In this document: positions 61,679 through 64,000 of the stretch, in pieces | Position numbering within the stretch: position 1 is the stretch's first letter | Layout: each line of letters begins with the position of its first letter | Origin: Blattamonas nauphoetae | Taxonomy: Eukaryota; Preaxostyla; Oxymonadida | Direction of reading: 5' to 3' | DNA: 64,000 bases | NCBI GenBank assembly: GCA_033064195.1 | Contig: JARBJD010000045.1 | Coordinates: 1 to 64,000 of the forward strand | Notes under the pieces: model-generated | Database searches by the model: none | What the model was told of the DNA's origin: nothing | The model's input: only the letters and a program-made list of their open reading frames with translations | Position numbers and translations under genes: made by a program

Positions 61679-63661
61679 GTTTGTCAGAATGAATTCCCAG
61701 AAATTTCATCTCATCTTCATTGTCCTCTCAAGAGATATCTCCGTTCTTCATAATCTTTCACATTCTCCACATTGATCCTTCTTCTCTTTTCTCCTTAACC
61801 TCCAGAATTCAACATTTCCCCACACGACAATGCTCCAACGAAGTCAACGTCGTTGAACACAGCTTCTTCAACCGGGTATTCTTCACAATCGCTTTCCTCA
61901 AGACCTTCCTCTAAATCATGATCACACTTGTTAACGGTCTCGCCTACTCTTTTTGGTCATACACATGCACCCTCGACTGAATTTGTGTTCTGGTCCCTTC
62001 GAACTCGGCGTATTTCTACTTGTACATGGCCTTGATGATTACACTTGCGAAAATCGGAAAGGAGGGAATCAAAGATTCTTGGACGCTCGCTTCGATCTGA
62101 ACAGGGAGTGACGGTGAATGAAAAGCAAACAAGGAAGGGGATGCGAGGAAGAACGAACATAGACGCGCTGTTGATGTTTGTAAGATCTCAACCAGCCCTA
62201 AAATAGACTGAGCCAATCGTCGAAGGAAATTCAGAAGAATCACAACAAGCTGAAGGTCGGCTGCTGTATCTTTTGTCTTCTTTTCACTTAATTCGTCACT
62301 AATCACACTGTTTTGCCTTGTGTCATTTTTACCAGCCAGGTTCTGATATCCACCCTCGCCATATCAATTATTCCATCTTTGAGATCATTGCTGCAAGAAT
62401 ATGTTTGTAGAATTGATAATTCGAGGAGAAAATGATGTGGTTTGGAATGATCATCCCATTTCCATCCGAGAATTCAGTTCTCCGGACACAATTGACCTCA
62501 ATCTGCTGAAATATCTCTACTCTGCCCACAGAACACCTTCCCTTGTCGTTTCGAGTCATTTTGTTGCAATGACTTGGATTTCACCCATTGCCCGGTTTTA
62601 TGAACTCCCTCGGCTCCTAAATAGGAGACTGGACATTGGACTGGACATTGCCACCTCGACTGGACACAGCTTAACAGGCCAAGAGAAATTGATGAAAAAG
62701 TCGAAAAAAGCCAAAATAGGAAGTCTTCGATATTTTTCAAAATTTTCCAAAAAAATTTATTCTCATCAAAAGATCCATATTGGTGAAAACTTCATGTCCG
62801 AACTATGTCTGGTTGTGGAGATATGATCAAAACAAGTTTTCAAGATCCTAAGCTTAATCTGCAGGGAAATCAGTTTTTGACCCTCAATTTCCACCCAGGT
62901 CCCCCCAAGAATTTTCATTTTTCGAAAAATTGTCATTTCGAGAGAAAACCATCCCAAACCACCAGAAATGAAACGAAAAAGAAAAATCTTGAACAGGCGT
63001 GGAGAAAAGTGGTTCTGAAGTTTGGATTCCCTAAGCTTAAATGTTAAGGACCTCCTATTTTGGAGCCAAAAAAGGGTCGATACCCTGACTCCGAAATAGG
63101 CGCCCCAGCCCTGGAATCCTATTTTGGAAGTTCGATTTCTCCCTCGATGATTCATGGGGGAGGGAGGAATCCAATCTCCAAATGGGTTGGACTCACTCAA
63201 ATGTGGGTTCGGAGAAATCTGGGATGGATTGAGATTTGAGTCGAAAAAAGTGTCTTTTGTAGTCGGGTTAGATCCATGTGGTCGGGTTAGATCCGCATGG
63301 TAAATCATGATTTTTCACAAATCGCTCGGATTGGTGGAGATGGACGATGTCGATTGGGGAAAAGTGGGAGTGGGGGAGAAGGAGAGTGTGGGGACGATGG
63401 AAGGAGACTCGAGATTGTGAATGAGAGTGTGATTGAATCCGATCGAAGGGCATCTGGTGTCTTCAACTCACAACCATCCAAACCACAATCTTTCTGCAAC
63501 TTCATTTTGAGCTGGCTGGCTTTCAAAACATGTCGGAGACCAACACGAAGAGCATTTCGCTGAGAGTGACTGCGATATTCGGAGTGACACGAATTCGGAT
63601 CTGTGGTGTTTCAAATGATCAGAACTCCCCAATCTCTCACATTTCAAATTGAGTTGTTGAA
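61679..63661. other. Mostly non-coding; isolated exon-like frame and repeat motifs
   Basis: A plus frame at 62401-62540 (ELIIRGENDVVWNDHPISIR then LLKYLYSAHRTPS) looks like a real exon but has no context. Repeats of CCTAAATAGGAG/CTCCGAAATAGG-type motifs lie at 62617-62632 and 63048-63125 and also at 57420-57436. The direct repeat GTCGGGTTAGATCC lies at 63261 and 63280. Nothing else is recognised. Confidence 0.35.
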
Positions 63662-64000
63662 ATGTGTCTTGCGTTCATTCGAAGTCTTCGCCATCTCCCC
63701 ACTCATCCCTTCCTCTTCTACCTGAAGGGTGACAGGAAATCATCCCTGGACGATCGTTATCACTTTCTTTTCTCCTCACAATCAACCTGTGCGAGTGCAT
63801 CGTCCATCACAACAGTATCTCCATCCCACAACACCAACGACATTCCCTCAAGTCTCCGCTCAGCCGCAACCATCACACACATCTCTTCCCCCAAACAGCA
63901 TGTGAGTGTGCTGCTTCTGCGAGACGCCTTTTCTCGTCGCTTTCAGAATCATCTCTTTCCGTCCAGTGTCTCGCAGGGCTGTGAAGGTGACGAGAGGAGA
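63662..64000 (+). CDS. Hypothetical ORF, partial (runs off window)
   Basis: From the ATG at 63662 (MCLAFIRSLRHLPTHPFLFY) the frame is open for 113 codons to the window edge. It is Ser/Thr-rich (SSQSTCASASSITTVSPSHN) with a later hydrophobic strand (HVSVLLLRDAF). An in-frame stop lies just upstream of the ATG. No family is recognised, and compositional bias alone could keep such a frame open. Confidence 0.4.
   Translation, partial: MCLAFIRSLRHLPTHPFLFYLKGDRKSSLDDRYHFLFSSQSTCASASSITTVSPSHNTNDIPSSLRSAATITHISSPKQHVSVLLLRDAFSRRFQNHLFPSSVSQGCEGDERR

Noticed and set aside
1-64000. Non-standard genetic code, as in some relatives of oxymonads
   Set aside because: TAA, TAG and TGA each end conserved reading frames here, and none appears as sense in intact copies.
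1-64000. tRNA or rRNA genes
   Set aside because: No cloverleaf with A and B boxes or rRNA core was recognised by eye; a covariance-model scan would be decisive.

Overview
This is a eukaryotic window from a compact, intron-bearing protist nuclear genome. Four things point to an oxymonad-like (Preaxostyla) anaerobe of the Blattamonas type. They are NEK-like kinases with coiled-coil and SPRY-like tails, TmcB-like polytopic membrane proteins, FxxNRAExGGA beta-helix surface proteins, and a highly copied ~355-residue helical-repeat family. The species assignment is inference; no rRNA or tRNA is present. TAA, TAG and TGA all act as stops, so the code looks standard. Introns I could place by protein continuity are mostly 31-55 nt (range 31-132), with GT-AG ends and one GC-AG candidate.

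Layout. 1 to about 12.76 kb is the right-hand part of a Polinton/Maverick-like element: protein-primed DNA polymerase B, integrase region, packaging-type ATPase and small proteins. Nearly all are on the minus strand, with an A/T-rich promoter-like motif before their starts. It is treated as a fossil: mostly open, about two breaks, left end outside the window. 13.4-17.8 kb holds two copies of one short inverted-repeat transposon. The second contains a nested 2.9-kb hAT-like element whose cargo is a PHO80-like cyclin gene. 18.9-27.5 kb holds copies of the ~355-residue family; one is split by an 860-bp transposon with an exact target duplication. A neighbouring locus is split by a 3.5-kb Mutator-like element carrying an acidic/Ser-Pro-rich gene.

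27.8-30.0 kb is a decayed beta-helix surface protein. 31.3-33.5 kb is a five-exon kinase with a degraded DFG region. 33.7-38.7 kb holds two more family copies, a perfect 131-bp inverted repeat, a kinase gene fragment and a cyclin-box-like gene. 38.9-42.4 kb is a large disordered protein. 43.2-44.6 kb is a tandem pair of cyclin-box-like genes. 44.9-50.0 kb is a four-exon TmcB-like membrane protein. 50.4-53.5 kb holds three decayed family copies. 53.9-56.0 kb is an apparently complete 2.15-kb DNA transposon with an intron-containing transposase-like gene. 56.2-60.4 kb holds a truncated coiled-coil gene bounded by an inverted duplication. The last 4 kb has only isolated exons and a partial ORF leaving the window.

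Overall this is an accessory, transposon-rich stretch. At least six element insertions can be defined to the base by target-site duplications, and they sit mostly in or beside one rapidly copied and decaying gene family. The most novel items are the cyclin-carrying hAT-like element, the cargo-carrying Mutator-like element, and the ATTT-duplicating transposon whose transposase I cannot place in a superfamily.
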